From: Paracoccaceae bacterium
Lineage (GTDB): Bacteria > Pseudomonadota > Alphaproteobacteria > Rhodobacterales > Rhodobacteraceae
DNA length: 7,191 nucleotides
Direction of reading: 5' to 3'
Assembly: GCA_026709725.1 (NCBI GenBank)
Contig: JAPOSK010000594.1
Location: 1-7,191 of the forward strand
Position 1 is the stretch's first letter. Each line of letters begins with the position of its first letter. The notes under the pieces are model-generated. The model searched no databases. It saw only the letters and a list, made by a program, of their open reading frames with translations, and was not told the DNA's origin. The translations under genes were made by a program, and so were the position numbers. Below, piece after piece: positions 1 through 6,336 of the stretch.

Positions 1-55
1 CAATTGATTGATTTCGCAGCTACTCCAAACAGAATCCCTCTGCGAACAGATTTTC
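1..55. repeat. 55-bp direct repeat, left copy
   Basis: Bases 1-55 are identical to 2929-2983; the copies diverge at the next base (g versus c). The left limit cannot be known because the window starts here. Within the repeat TTCGCAG (13-19) and CTGCGAA (40-46) form a perfect 7-bp inverted pair separated by 20 bases, a dyad that could be a protein binding site or a hairpin. A CAATTG palindrome sits at the outer end. No tRNA or tmRNA 3' end is recognisable in it. It may be an attachment-type site, a duplicated target, or a repeat family member; function is inference only. Confidence 0.9.
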
Positions 56-90
56 GGGTTCGGCATATAGGAGATCACGCCCGTTGGTAG

Positions 91-482
91 GGCCCGGTCC
101 GGTGTAAGGTCGGGACCCGGGTGCAGACCCATGTCTTCTTCTGCATGCTCGCCCGTGAGGTGGAATGGTTGCATGCGCTGCGCCTGGTCCCTCAAGCCCC
201 GCCTCTTCGATGACAAGGGGCAGGCACTGCGGATAACCGCCAATCCGTCGTTGCCCAGGCCAGGGTCGCCCAAAGCACAGTGCGGATGGTATGCCGGCGC
301 ACAGTCTCCAGACCCTGCTTGATGATCTTGACGCCATCACCCGCAACACGGTTGAGCCCTGTCTTGAGAAAATCCGGTCCTTCCAGATGATAGCTCGGCC
401 AATGTCTCTGCTAGCCCGGTTATGGGGTTTGCTCGGGATTCGGTACAAACGGATCCGGTCGGATCCCCTCCTGAAAAATTAG
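91..482 (+). pseudogene. Decayed C-terminal remnant of an IS1634-like transposase
   Basis: Three pieces in three frames line up, in the right order, with the C-terminal part of IS1634-family DDE transposases as I remember them. Frame of base 127: THVFFCMLAREVEW (family pattern RAHVFLCMLAYYVEWHMR). Frame of base 173: MR...LKPRLFDDKGQAL (family ALAPLLFDD). Frame of base 291: HSLQTLLDDLDAITRNTV followed by RPMSLLARLWGLLGI, matching the family's HSFxxLLxDLATLxRNTV and PTPLQxxAxxLLGV; this piece stops at 480-482. A stop codon at 88-90 and frame changes near 170 and near 284 rule out expression. The N-terminal and catalytic parts would lie left of base 56 and are absent, so the left repeat junction cuts the gene. 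No terminal inverted repeat is visible. The 483-647 stretch after it shows nothing recognisable. Confidence 0.6.
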
Positions 483-647
483 AGACTTTCAGGATCATGG
501 ACATGCGTTGACAGGGTTCCGGATCTTCGGGTTGACGACATTGTGGCACAAGACCACGACGGGATGCCTGGCAGACGGTCCGCTCTGTCAGGGCCGCCCG
601 CGCGCCATGGGCAATACTGTTTTGATGGAGGTTCCGGCGACATCGCT

Positions 648-1166
648 TCAAGGCACCTTTGTCAAGGAGTTGCCGCACGACAGCATTTGCACAGATTCCC
701 GATGGCCGTGAAATGCAATTTCGTTTTCGGGCTTTCTCAGTTCGATACGCTCATGCCTGTGGCTGGTACCGAAGACAGCAACAGGCCGAAATCGGACTAC
801 ACGGCTTTTGGGAACCAACTTTTCCGCAGCATGTGCGCCAGCCTGTAACTGACTGACAACTTTCCTAGCATCCAGTTTTCCACGCTTCAGTTCAAGTGCC
901 ACAACCAAATCTTTCGGCTGCTCATCGGCCTGCTCATCTGTAGCGAGCAGAAGATAGTCGCAGCGTTTTTCGTCAGGCCTTAACGGTGACCCCGGCCTGT
1001 CAAGATCAGTGACTAGCATCTGGGCTGAGATGTTGGTCATCTTGACTGCACATCCTTCCTTTTTGACTTTGCCCTTTGCAAGGCAACGTGGGTCGATCTT
1101 TTTCTTGACAAGGTTCGGCAGCGATGTCACGAGCCGCTCTTCATCTGGCGCGAGATGGCGGCCCAA
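648..1166 (-). CDS. Small protein with PD-(D/E)xK-like nuclease signature, partner of the ATPase
   Basis: Up to 172 residues, intact. I do not recognise a named family. Residues 68-95 read KRCDYL, a gap, then VVALELKRGK: an acidic residue ending one strand (D70) and an E-x-K on the next (E92, K94), followed by a helix with Q106 and Q108. This spacing and order resemble the PD-(D/E)xK nuclease core; the assignment is inferred from motif only. There is no signal peptide or membrane segment, so it should be cytoplasmic. The TTG start at 1166 overlaps the end of the ATPase gene by 40 bp and has no clear ribosome binding site. A GTG at 1130 (160 residues) overlaps the ATPase stop as GTGA and has GAAGAG 6 bases upstream, which would suit translational coupling; the true start is one of these. 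Its substrate is unknown. Pairing with an ATPase suggests a role in defence or DNA processing. Confidence 0.7.
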   Translation of the reverse strand: MGRHLAPDEERLVTSLPNLVKKKIDPRCLAKGKVKKEGCAVKMTNISAQMLVTDLDRPGSPLRPDEKRCDYLLLATDEQADEQPKDLVVALELKRGKLDARKVVSQLQAGAHAAEKLVPKSRVVRFRPVAVFGTSHRHERIELRKPENEIAFHGHRESVQMLSCGNSLTKVP

Positions 1167-2631
1167 TCGTTGTGCAGCATTTCTGAGACCTCATTGTAAC
1201 CGGAAGAATACAAGCCGGAATCATCAAGACAAACCTCGTTCACAACAGATCCTTTCGGACGCCGTTGCGGCTTGAACAGCCATGCACCCACCTGGTCTTC
1301 ACGCAGAGCGATCGTGCCGTTATGTTTTGCCCTGGGAATCTTGGAGCGGTGGACGATATTGGCCAACTCGTCAAGCAACCATTCGCTATGCGTGGTCACA
1401 ATCACCCGAACGCCCACCTGGACAAGCGCGGCAAGCTGGCGCGTGAACTCGACCTGCATCGCCGGGTGCAGATGGGATTCGGGCTCCTCGACAATCAGAA
1501 CATGGCCCGGTTTGATCATATGCCGGAGATACAAAACCACTGGTGCCAGTTCAGAAACCATCGAGGACGCGTTAGCAAGTGCCAGATCGTCCTTCGCCTT
1601 CCACCCGCGCGGACGGTAGGAAAACCGTGGATAGTTGACATGAGGCGACCGATTGATGGACACGGAGGCCCTTGAGGATCAATTCTTCAATCTTCCCGGC
1701 GATGTCACTCTTCCTCATGCCCCGTTTCTTCTGATCAATTTTGATCAGATCATTGAGAAAATCCGCCAGCACCCCCGAAAGCGTCGGCATGGTCCCGGTG
1801 GAGCGAAGTCCTCCGGCAGGCGCACTCGCAATCAGGGCACTGACCACCACACTGTGCGCGTGCATAACTCCGGTTCGGTCAGCCGGTAGGTAGTGGGCTG
1901 GGGAAGATAAGGATCCAAACAAGGATGGAAAGATCATCCCGCAGATTAACGATACAATATCGATTGCCATGAATTTCCGGTCATCCGCATCCAGCCTCGT
2001 CTTGTCTAGATATGCAATGAAATCACTCAATTGTCTTGAGGGTAATTCATTTAAGTAACTGGAATTTAACAGGATATTTTTCCCTGATGCGATTGTGGAA
2101 GCGAATTCAGGGCGCCGTGCAAGTAACAGGGTATTCTGCACAAGATCGTCGCCGTCATAGGGCTTGCGCTGGATCATGATTTGCGGAGCGTTCCTCCGGC
2201 CGTGGCGGATGAGCCTGTAACGATTCTCCAATCCCGAAACAACGAGCGATCTCGCCAGACAGATCATCTGCCATTTCATTTAACACTGAACGAATCAATT
2301 CAGCAACGGGATCAGGCAAGGCAAGAGCGTACAAACCATCTGCTTCGAGAAGGGATACGGCAGGTTTCGTCGCTTCAACCAAGGCCTCAACTTTGGCTGC
2401 AGACATTTTTTGGATGGCCGAATATCCCATCGGCGAATAACGATATCTGTGAAATCCCGTGGTCCGACTGAAAACCTGATGCAGAGCGTAGATCAAGATC
2501 GCAAGGTAGGACTTGCCTGTATTACTCGGACCAGTGAACACAGTCAGGGGGCGCAGGTCAATTTCGGCTTCCACGATTGGCCCGAAGTCCGTCACCTTGA
2601 GCTTCAGCGTGTCTTCAATGCGTACTGTCAT
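1127..2631 (-). pseudogene. OLD/AAA_15-like ATPase, broken by two frameshifts
   Basis: Three consecutive minus-strand reading frames together encode one SMC/ABC-type ATPase of about 500 residues. The first (from ATG 2631) has DFGPIVEAEIDL, then Walker A GPSNTGKS (residues 34-41). The last has a signature-like NASSMVSELAP, Walker B VLIVEEPESHLHP and an H-loop TTHSEW. Frame changes occur near 2220 (FGIGES joins YRLIRHGRR after skipping one base) and near 1667 (ELILKG joins SVSINRSPHVNYPRF after skipping one base). Each is explained by one extra base; there are no other stops. The 85 residues after the H-loop show no TOPRIM motif, unlike true OLD nucleases, so nuclease activity would have to come from the overlapping downstream gene. 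The intact protein would be a cytoplasmic ATP-dependent sensor or motor. As read, translation from the start ends at 2155 without Walker B, so the product should be inactive unless the shifts are sequencing errors. Confidence 0.85.
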
Positions 2632-2928
2632 CGTTCGCTTTTCTCACGATCGCTTCAAGCTATGCCCGAAAGTGAGCGACGACCCCCCGTTGTCAGATTC
2701 CATGAACGGGTGCAATTCCCTTGATAAATTTGGTGAGGCTCTCGGGTCCGGGCCGTCACCACCAGACAAGGATTCGGGAATGATCTTCGGCAGGCAATGA
2801 CACTCGCCAGTCGTTCATTGTGACTGAATCAGGCAACCTCGGGTCGTTCCTGCTTCGGCACTTTTCGGCACAGCGATCTCTCCATTTCTCCACCCTGATC
2901 AAGGCAAAGGAAACCGGGAACAGGACGG
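2632..2928. other. Non-coding stretch upstream of the ATPase gene
   Basis: These 297 bp lie between the ATPase start (minus strand) and the right-hand 55-bp repeat. Only short frames without recognisable motifs cross it. It should hold the promoter of the ATPase module, but no convincing -35/-10 pair stands out on the minus strand. A weak purine run, GAGAAAAG, lies 6 bases upstream of the ATG at 2631 and is the likely ribosome binding site. Confidence 0.5.
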
Positions 2929-2983
2929 CAATTGATTGATTTCGCAGCTACTCCAAACAGAATCCCTCTGCGAACAGATTTTC
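2929..2983. repeat. 55-bp direct repeat, right copy
   Basis: Exact copy of 1-55, including the inverted pair TTCGCAG (2941-2947) and CTGCGAA (2968-2974). It marks the boundary between the accessory interval and the fur-tyrS region. Its last base is 172 bp before the fur start codon. Confidence 0.92.
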
Positions 2984-3155
2984 CATGCGGAACAGTTTTA
3001 TGCAGGACAAGGCTGACGAAGTGCCCCTGGGATGCAACGCGAATGCGGAAACTGTGCAATTCAAATCGAGTCGTGATAAATGCGAAACCTCAAGGGGTGC
3101 AATGCCTGAACTGGAACTGGAACCGTGCAAAACCTGCAGGAGTCGGTCATCTGCG
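2984..3155 (+). promoter_or_regulatory. Upstream region of fur
   Basis: This stretch must contain the fur leader and probably its promoter if transcription does not come from the accessory interval. I see no clear sigma-70 promoter; TGATAA at 3074-3079 is the only -10-like hexamer and it lacks a good -35 partner. An open frame continuous with fur runs from ATG 2985. It contains an in-frame ATG at 3102 preceded by AAGGGG (3092-3097), and an AGGAG at 3138-3142. No obvious iron-box palindrome was found. Confidence 0.3.
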
Positions 3156-3581
3156 ATGCAACAAATGATCATTGATCAATGCGAGGCCCATGGCTTGCGC
3201 CTTACCGAGCAGCGGCGGGCCGTCACCCGGGCTCTGGAGGAATCGTCGGACCATCCGGATATCCAGACCCTGCATAAACGAGCTACACGCTATGACAGGA
3301 CGATTTCGATTGCGACGGTCTACCGCACTGTCAAACTCCTGGAGGAGACAGGCATTCTCGACCGTCATGATTTTGGTGACGGAACAGCGCGCTACGAGGT
3401 GGCTGACCGCCATCACCACGACCATCTGATCGACATGACAACCGGGGAAGTGATTGAGTTCTTTGATGAGGATATCGAGCGCTTGCAAAAGGGCATCGCC
3501 GCCAAACTCGGCTACCAGTTACGGGGTCATCGCATGGAACTCTATGGAACACCGCTTTCCGGAAAGACCAAGGATGAATGA
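3156..3581 (+). CDS. fur: Fur-family metal-responsive transcriptional regulator (Fur/Mur type)
   Basis: A 141-residue cytoplasmic repressor that binds DNA as a dimer when loaded with metal. Residues 13-85 form the winged helix: GLRLTEQRRAV, the DHPD turn, and the recognition helix ISIATVYRTVKLLEETGIL. The C-terminal half carries the metal-binding and dimerisation part: HHHDHLID, EVIEFFDEDIERLQ, and HRMELYGTPL near the end. Cysteine pairs typical of E. coli Fur are missing, as is usual in alphaproteobacterial Fur/Mur, where the metal in vivo may be manganese rather than iron. Irr is excluded by the sequence. The ATG at 3156 leaves 12 residues before GLRLTEQRR, matching alphaproteobacterial relatives; AGGAG at 3138-3142 is 13 bases away, a little far. 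An ATG at 3102 with AAGGGG just upstream would add 18 residues including a CKTC. tyrS follows 429 bp downstream on the same strand. Confidence 0.93.
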   Translation: MQQMIIDQCEAHGLRLTEQRRAVTRALEESSDHPDIQTLHKRATRYDRTISIATVYRTVKLLEETGILDRHDFGDGTARYEVADRHHHDHLIDMTTGEVIEFFDEDIERLQKGIAAKLGYQLRGHRMELYGTPLSGKTKDE

Positions 3582-3582
3582 G

Positions 3583-3632
3583 CGTTTCGCTGCATCACGT
3601 CACTGTCGTGAAACGATCTGCAGCGGTGCTGC
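3583..3632 (+). terminator. Tandem hairpins just after fur, possible weak terminator
   Basis: CGTTTCGC (3583-3590) can pair with GTGAAACG (3608-3615) as an 8-bp stem with one G-T wobble and a 17-base loop. An alternative stem TCACG/CGTGA (3595-3599/3607-3611) competes with it. A second small hairpin GCAGC-GGT-GCTGC follows at 3620-3632. No T-run follows either, so this is not a standard intrinsic terminator. Confidence 0.25.
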
Positions 3633-3919
3633 TCTGACGGTCGGGGGTGATGTCATGATTGCTGATGGACCCCTTGGTCACCCCATGGCCCCATCAAGCA
3701 CATCTGCGCGCATCCCCGGGGCCCGTGGAGGTGCGTATGGTGATCTCCAGCAATACAGCGGCAGGGACATGACAGAAGACCCTGAAAACAGCATTGATAT
3801 GATCGGTTCCGGGATTTTTGGCCATTCTGCAACTGGTCAGGTCGAAATCAACGCCGATTCCCTGCGGCATTCAGGGCGATTGAATGAAGACGATCAACTT
3901 TTGCCGATTGAGCAGCCCC

Positions 3920-3943
3920 CCGGCGTGCCGGGCCGGCGTGCCG
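3920..3943. repeat. 11-bp direct repeat in the tyrS leader
   Basis: CCGGCGTGCCG occurs at 3920-3930 and again at 3933-3943, separated by two bases, 68 bp upstream of the tyrS start. Each unit is partly self-complementary (CGGC/GCCG), so the segment can fold into alternative GC-rich hairpins. It may be a regulator site or a leader structure, or simply slippage-derived. Confidence 0.6.
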
Positions 3944-4010
3944 TGTGCGGCGCATCTGCGCAAAGGGCAGTCTGACGTCTCCCCCGGATGCAGGCGGACG
4001 GTATTCCACG

Positions 4011-5258
4011 ATGACAGAATTCCGCTCTGAATTCATGCAGATCATGCATACACGCGGCTATCTTGATGATTGCAGCAATGCTGCGGATCTTGATCGCCTG
4101 CTCGCAACCGGCGCGCGCACGGCCTACATCGGTTTTGATGCAACAGCCGACTCGCTGCATGTCGGCAGCCTGATACAAATCATGATGCTTAAATGGCTGC
4201 AGGAAAGCGGTCACAGGCCGATTGTTCTCATGGGTGGCGGCACAACACGAATCGGTGATCCATCCTTTCGGGCTGATGAGCGACCGATTCTTGATGATCG
4301 TCAGATCACCGAAAATATTGATGGAATCCGGTCAATCTTTGCCCGCTATCTGCAATTTGACGGAATTCCCCACGCCGCAATCATGGCAAATAACGATGAC
4401 TGGCTGCGTTCCCTCAACTACATTGGCTTCCTGCGCGAGATCGGACGGCATTTTTCTGTCAATCGCATGCTGTCATTTGAATCCGTCAGGTCACGCCTTG
4501 AGCGCGAGCAATCCCTGTCATTTCTCGAATTCAACTACATGATCCTGCAGGCGTATGACTATCTTGAACTTCATCGCCGTCATGCCTGCATCCTGCAGAT
4601 GGGCGGATCTGATCAATGGGGCAACATCCTCAATGGCATTGATCTTGTCCGTCGGTTGACAGGTGAGCAGGTCTTTGCGCTCACGTCGCCCCTGTTGACC
4701 ACGGCTGATGGACGCAAGATGGGCAAAAGTGCTCAGGGAGCGGTCTGGCTGAATGCAAACCGACTCTCACCGTTTGATTTCTGGCAATACTGGCGCAATG
4801 TCCACGACGATGATGTGGCACGCTTTCTGAAACTCTTCACGATGCTGCCGGTTGATGAATGTGAACGGCTCGGTCGATCCGGGGAGATCAACGCTGCCAA
4901 AATTATCCTTGCCAACGAGATCACCGCACTGGCTCACGGCCCAAAAACCGCCACTGAGATTGCGAAAGCGGCGCATGACATTTTTGTCCAGGGAACCGGC
5001 AGCGATGCGGTTCCGGTCTGTGCGATCCCGGCCGGGGCATTCCTCCCCGAAGGCTTGCCGCTGCCGCGGGCCCTGGTGCTTGCCGGCCTGACACCCTCAG
5101 GCAAGGAGGCCCGACGCCGATTGCAGGAGGGGGGTGTTCGGGTGAACGATCATGTGGTCATGGATGCATCACACATGCTGTCCTGTGCTGATATTCGTGC
5201 AGGATGCACCCTCGCTGTTGGCAAAAAGCGGTTTGCCAGACTTGCAGTGGATGATTGA
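4011..5258 (+). CDS. tyrS: Tyrosyl-tRNA synthetase
   Basis: Cytoplasmic class Ic aminoacyl-tRNA synthetase that charges tRNA-Tyr with tyrosine at the cost of ATP. It has 415 residues, normal for the family. The Rossmann catalytic domain begins with YIGFDATADSLHVGSL, where HVGS (50-53) is the HIGH-equivalent. FNYMILQAYDY (174-184) and QMGGSDQWGN (196-205) form the tyrosine pocket. The KMSKS-equivalent is KMGKS (236-240), followed by AVWLN. The anticodon-binding helical domain comes next (for example GEINAAKIILANEITALAHG), then a C-terminal S4-type RNA-binding domain (about 350-410). A small oddity is IGDPSFRADERP where relatives usually have IGDPSGK. The frame is open further upstream to 3945, but MTEFRSEF at 4011 matches the usual N-terminus; the ribosome binding site is weak. 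Its stop is one base from the stop of the convergent DUF3179 gene. Confidence 0.97.
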   Translation: MTEFRSEFMQIMHTRGYLDDCSNAADLDRLLATGARTAYIGFDATADSLHVGSLIQIMMLKWLQESGHRPIVLMGGGTTRIGDPSFRADERPILDDRQITENIDGIRSIFARYLQFDGIPHAAIMANNDDWLRSLNYIGFLREIGRHFSVNRMLSFESVRSRLEREQSLSFLEFNYMILQAYDYLELHRRHACILQMGGSDQWGNILNGIDLVRRLTGEQVFALTSPLLTTADGRKMGKSAQGAVWLNANRLSPFDFWQYWRNVHDDDVARFLKLFTMLPVDECERLGRSGEINAAKIILANEITALAHGPKTATEIAKAAHDIFVQGTGSDAVPVCAIPAGAFLPEGLPLPRALVLAGLTPSGKEARRRLQEGGVRVNDHVVMDASHMLSCADIRAGCTLAVGKKRFARLAVDD

Positions 5259-5259
5259 C

Positions 5260-6336
5260 TTACGACGGTCCGCCTTCGTCCCGGACCACGCCTTCATCCA
5301 GAAGAACCCACTCACCCTCGGGATAGAAAGCGTCAAACGCGAAGGCAAACATGAGATCGTGTGGCAGATCATGACCGGAGTCAGGATCCCGAACCCGGAC
5401 AGCACCAATGTCATGCCCCTCCGCCATGTCGGCTGCATCAAGCGGGGATGCAAGCCCGGGTGACCAGATCAGCTCGACGCCATTGTGATGCAGCACTCCG
5501 GCCTCGCGAAGATCACTGAGAAGGACAGCAAAATCTGCGACCCTGACAACCCGTTCAAGGGGATCGATATCATGAGGTGGCGGATCACCACCGAACAGAA
5601 ACGGCCAGGAGCTGGTATCATATCCGACATAGGGGTTGCGACCATAATCACGGCGGTAGTTTGGTGCCGCCATCACCTGTCCGTGGGGGTTGCGATCACG
5701 AAAATGTCGCCATGGCTCAATCCAGCCCGGCAGTTGCCTGAGTTCGGCGCCGGTCAACGCACCAACCACCGACATGCCCAGTGCCTGTTGCCACCAGCTT
5801 TCGGTCTGATGGTCGTACATGATCATATCCGAATGGCGGAGGTTCCCGGAAACGCCAAAGGAGAGCGTGTCCCCCGCATGCCGGCGGTCAAAGATGATGC
5901 CTGAATTGCACAGTGGGCACCACGTCACCGCAACGGGGACCCCACCAATCACATCATTGATGATTTCATGCCAGATCAGATAACGAAGTGGATAGGCACG
6001 CGGACTCTCTCCTGGCAACTCAAGCGTCATGACCGCTTCGTCATCATGCATTCCTTCAGCCTGGTATGCCGCGATAAAAGCCGGATCCAGGATCGCCGGG
6101 ATGCCGTCCTTGGGCGGACCACCTGAAAAAATCTCATTCAGATCAACGCTGTGCCTGCTGAAATCCGTTCGTGGCCATTCACTCGTCCAGCGACTGGAAA
6201 CCTGATCCGCAGCAAGCGCACCGACCGCGAGCCAGAGCATCGCAGCCAGCATGCCAATGACCGAACACCGCCGACAGGTCATTTCAGGAGACCGCCTTCG
6301 TAAACGGGCCGCAAGACAGATTGATCCCGGCATCAT
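5260..6336 (-). CDS. DUF3179 domain-containing secreted protein
   Basis: Protein of 358 residues with an N-terminal signal: a basic stretch, the hydrophobic run VIGMLAAMLWLAVGALA (27-42 region) and a likely cleavage after ALA before ADQ, so it is probably periplasmic. The body matches DUF3179 as I know it: AYPLRYLIWHEIINDVIGG (114-132), then VAVTWCPLCNSGIIFDRR with the invariant CPLC cysteines C140 and C143, FGVSGNLRHSDMIMYD, and TESWWQQ. The biochemical role of this family is not established; the CxxC could be redox-active or metal-binding. The ATG at 6336 overlaps the stop of the isomerase gene as ATGA, which suggests translational coupling. A start at 6282 (MTCRRCSVIG) would give a more compact 24-residue signal peptide and is a real alternative. 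It ends 1 bp from the tyrS stop, leaving no room for a separate terminator. Confidence 0.88.
   Translation of the reverse strand: MMPGSICLAARLRRRSPEMTCRRCSVIGMLAAMLWLAVGALAADQVSSRWTSEWPRTDFSRHSVDLNEIFSGGPPKDGIPAILDPAFIAAYQAEGMHDDEAVMTLELPGESPRAYPLRYLIWHEIINDVIGGVPVAVTWCPLCNSGIIFDRRHAGDTLSFGVSGNLRHSDMIMYDHQTESWWQQALGMSVVGALTGAELRQLPGWIEPWRHFRDRNPHGQVMAAPNYRRDYGRNPYVGYDTSSWPFLFGGDPPPHDIDPLERVVRVADFAVLLSDLREAGVLHHNGVELIWSPGLASPLDAADMAEGHDIGAVRVRDPDSGHDLPHDLMFAFAFDAFYPEGEWVLLDEGVVRDEGGPS

Larger units (their letters stand above)
1..2983. mobile_element. Repeat-bounded accessory interval (putative island or cassette)
   Basis: The interval is bounded by two exact 55-bp direct repeats and carries cargo unlike its right-hand neighbours: a decayed IS1634-like transposase end and a frameshifted ATPase plus small nuclease-like gene on the minus strand. 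To its right are only housekeeping genes. Unit length (one repeat plus the unique part) is 2928 bp. No integrase, recombinase or intact transposase is encoded, so if it is mobile it must be moved in trans. Alternatives are a segment left by homologous recombination between two repeats, or a contig-end assembly effect. Naming it a mobile element is an inference from layout. Confidence 0.35.
3582..4010 (+). other. 429-bp gap between fur and tyrS with no convincing gene
   Basis: All six frames were considered. The only long frame (ATG 3574, overlapping the fur stop, running to 3975; 133 codons) has no recognisable domain, no ribosome binding site and an unstructured-looking composition, so I do not call it a gene. 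A 19-codon frame from ATG 3578 also looks meaningless. The stretch holds the post-fur hairpins, a GC-rich segment with an 11-bp direct repeat (3920-3943), and presumably the tyrS promoter and leader. No T-box-like structure is seen or expected in this lineage. Confidence 0.5.

Noticed and set aside
1..55. tRNA or tmRNA 3' end as the attachment site
   Set aside because: No T-arm (GGTTCRA) or CCA-proximal acceptor stem can be seen in the repeat or next to it on either strand.
20..448. Minus-strand 142-codon open frame covering the repeat and the IS remnant
   Set aside because: It runs antisense to recognisable transposase blocks and has no domain-like pattern or ribosome binding site.
1265..1675. 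Long + strand frames (1265-1675, 1272-1619) opposite the ATPase
   Set aside because: Antisense shadows of the ATPase C-terminal part, whose Walker B and H-loop motifs clearly mark the minus strand as coding.
1660..2225. Programmed ribosomal frameshifting in the ATPase gene
   Set aside because: Neither junction shows a slippery heptamer or a strong stimulatory structure, and two programmed shifts in one gene would be exceptional.
1127..2631. Gabija, PARIS or OLD nuclease identity for the ATPase
   Set aside because: The region after the H-loop lacks TOPRIM acidic motifs, and the partner is neither a UvrD-like helicase nor a DUF4435-type protein.
2829..3172. Minus-strand frames across the right repeat sharing a tail with the left copy
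   Set aside because: The shared ending is only the repeat read in the same frame. The rest of each frame is unrelated and looks random.
3574..3975. 133-codon + strand frame after fur
   Set aside because: No recognisable domain, no ribosome binding site, and it starts inside fur. Kept only as a possible decayed gene in the findings.
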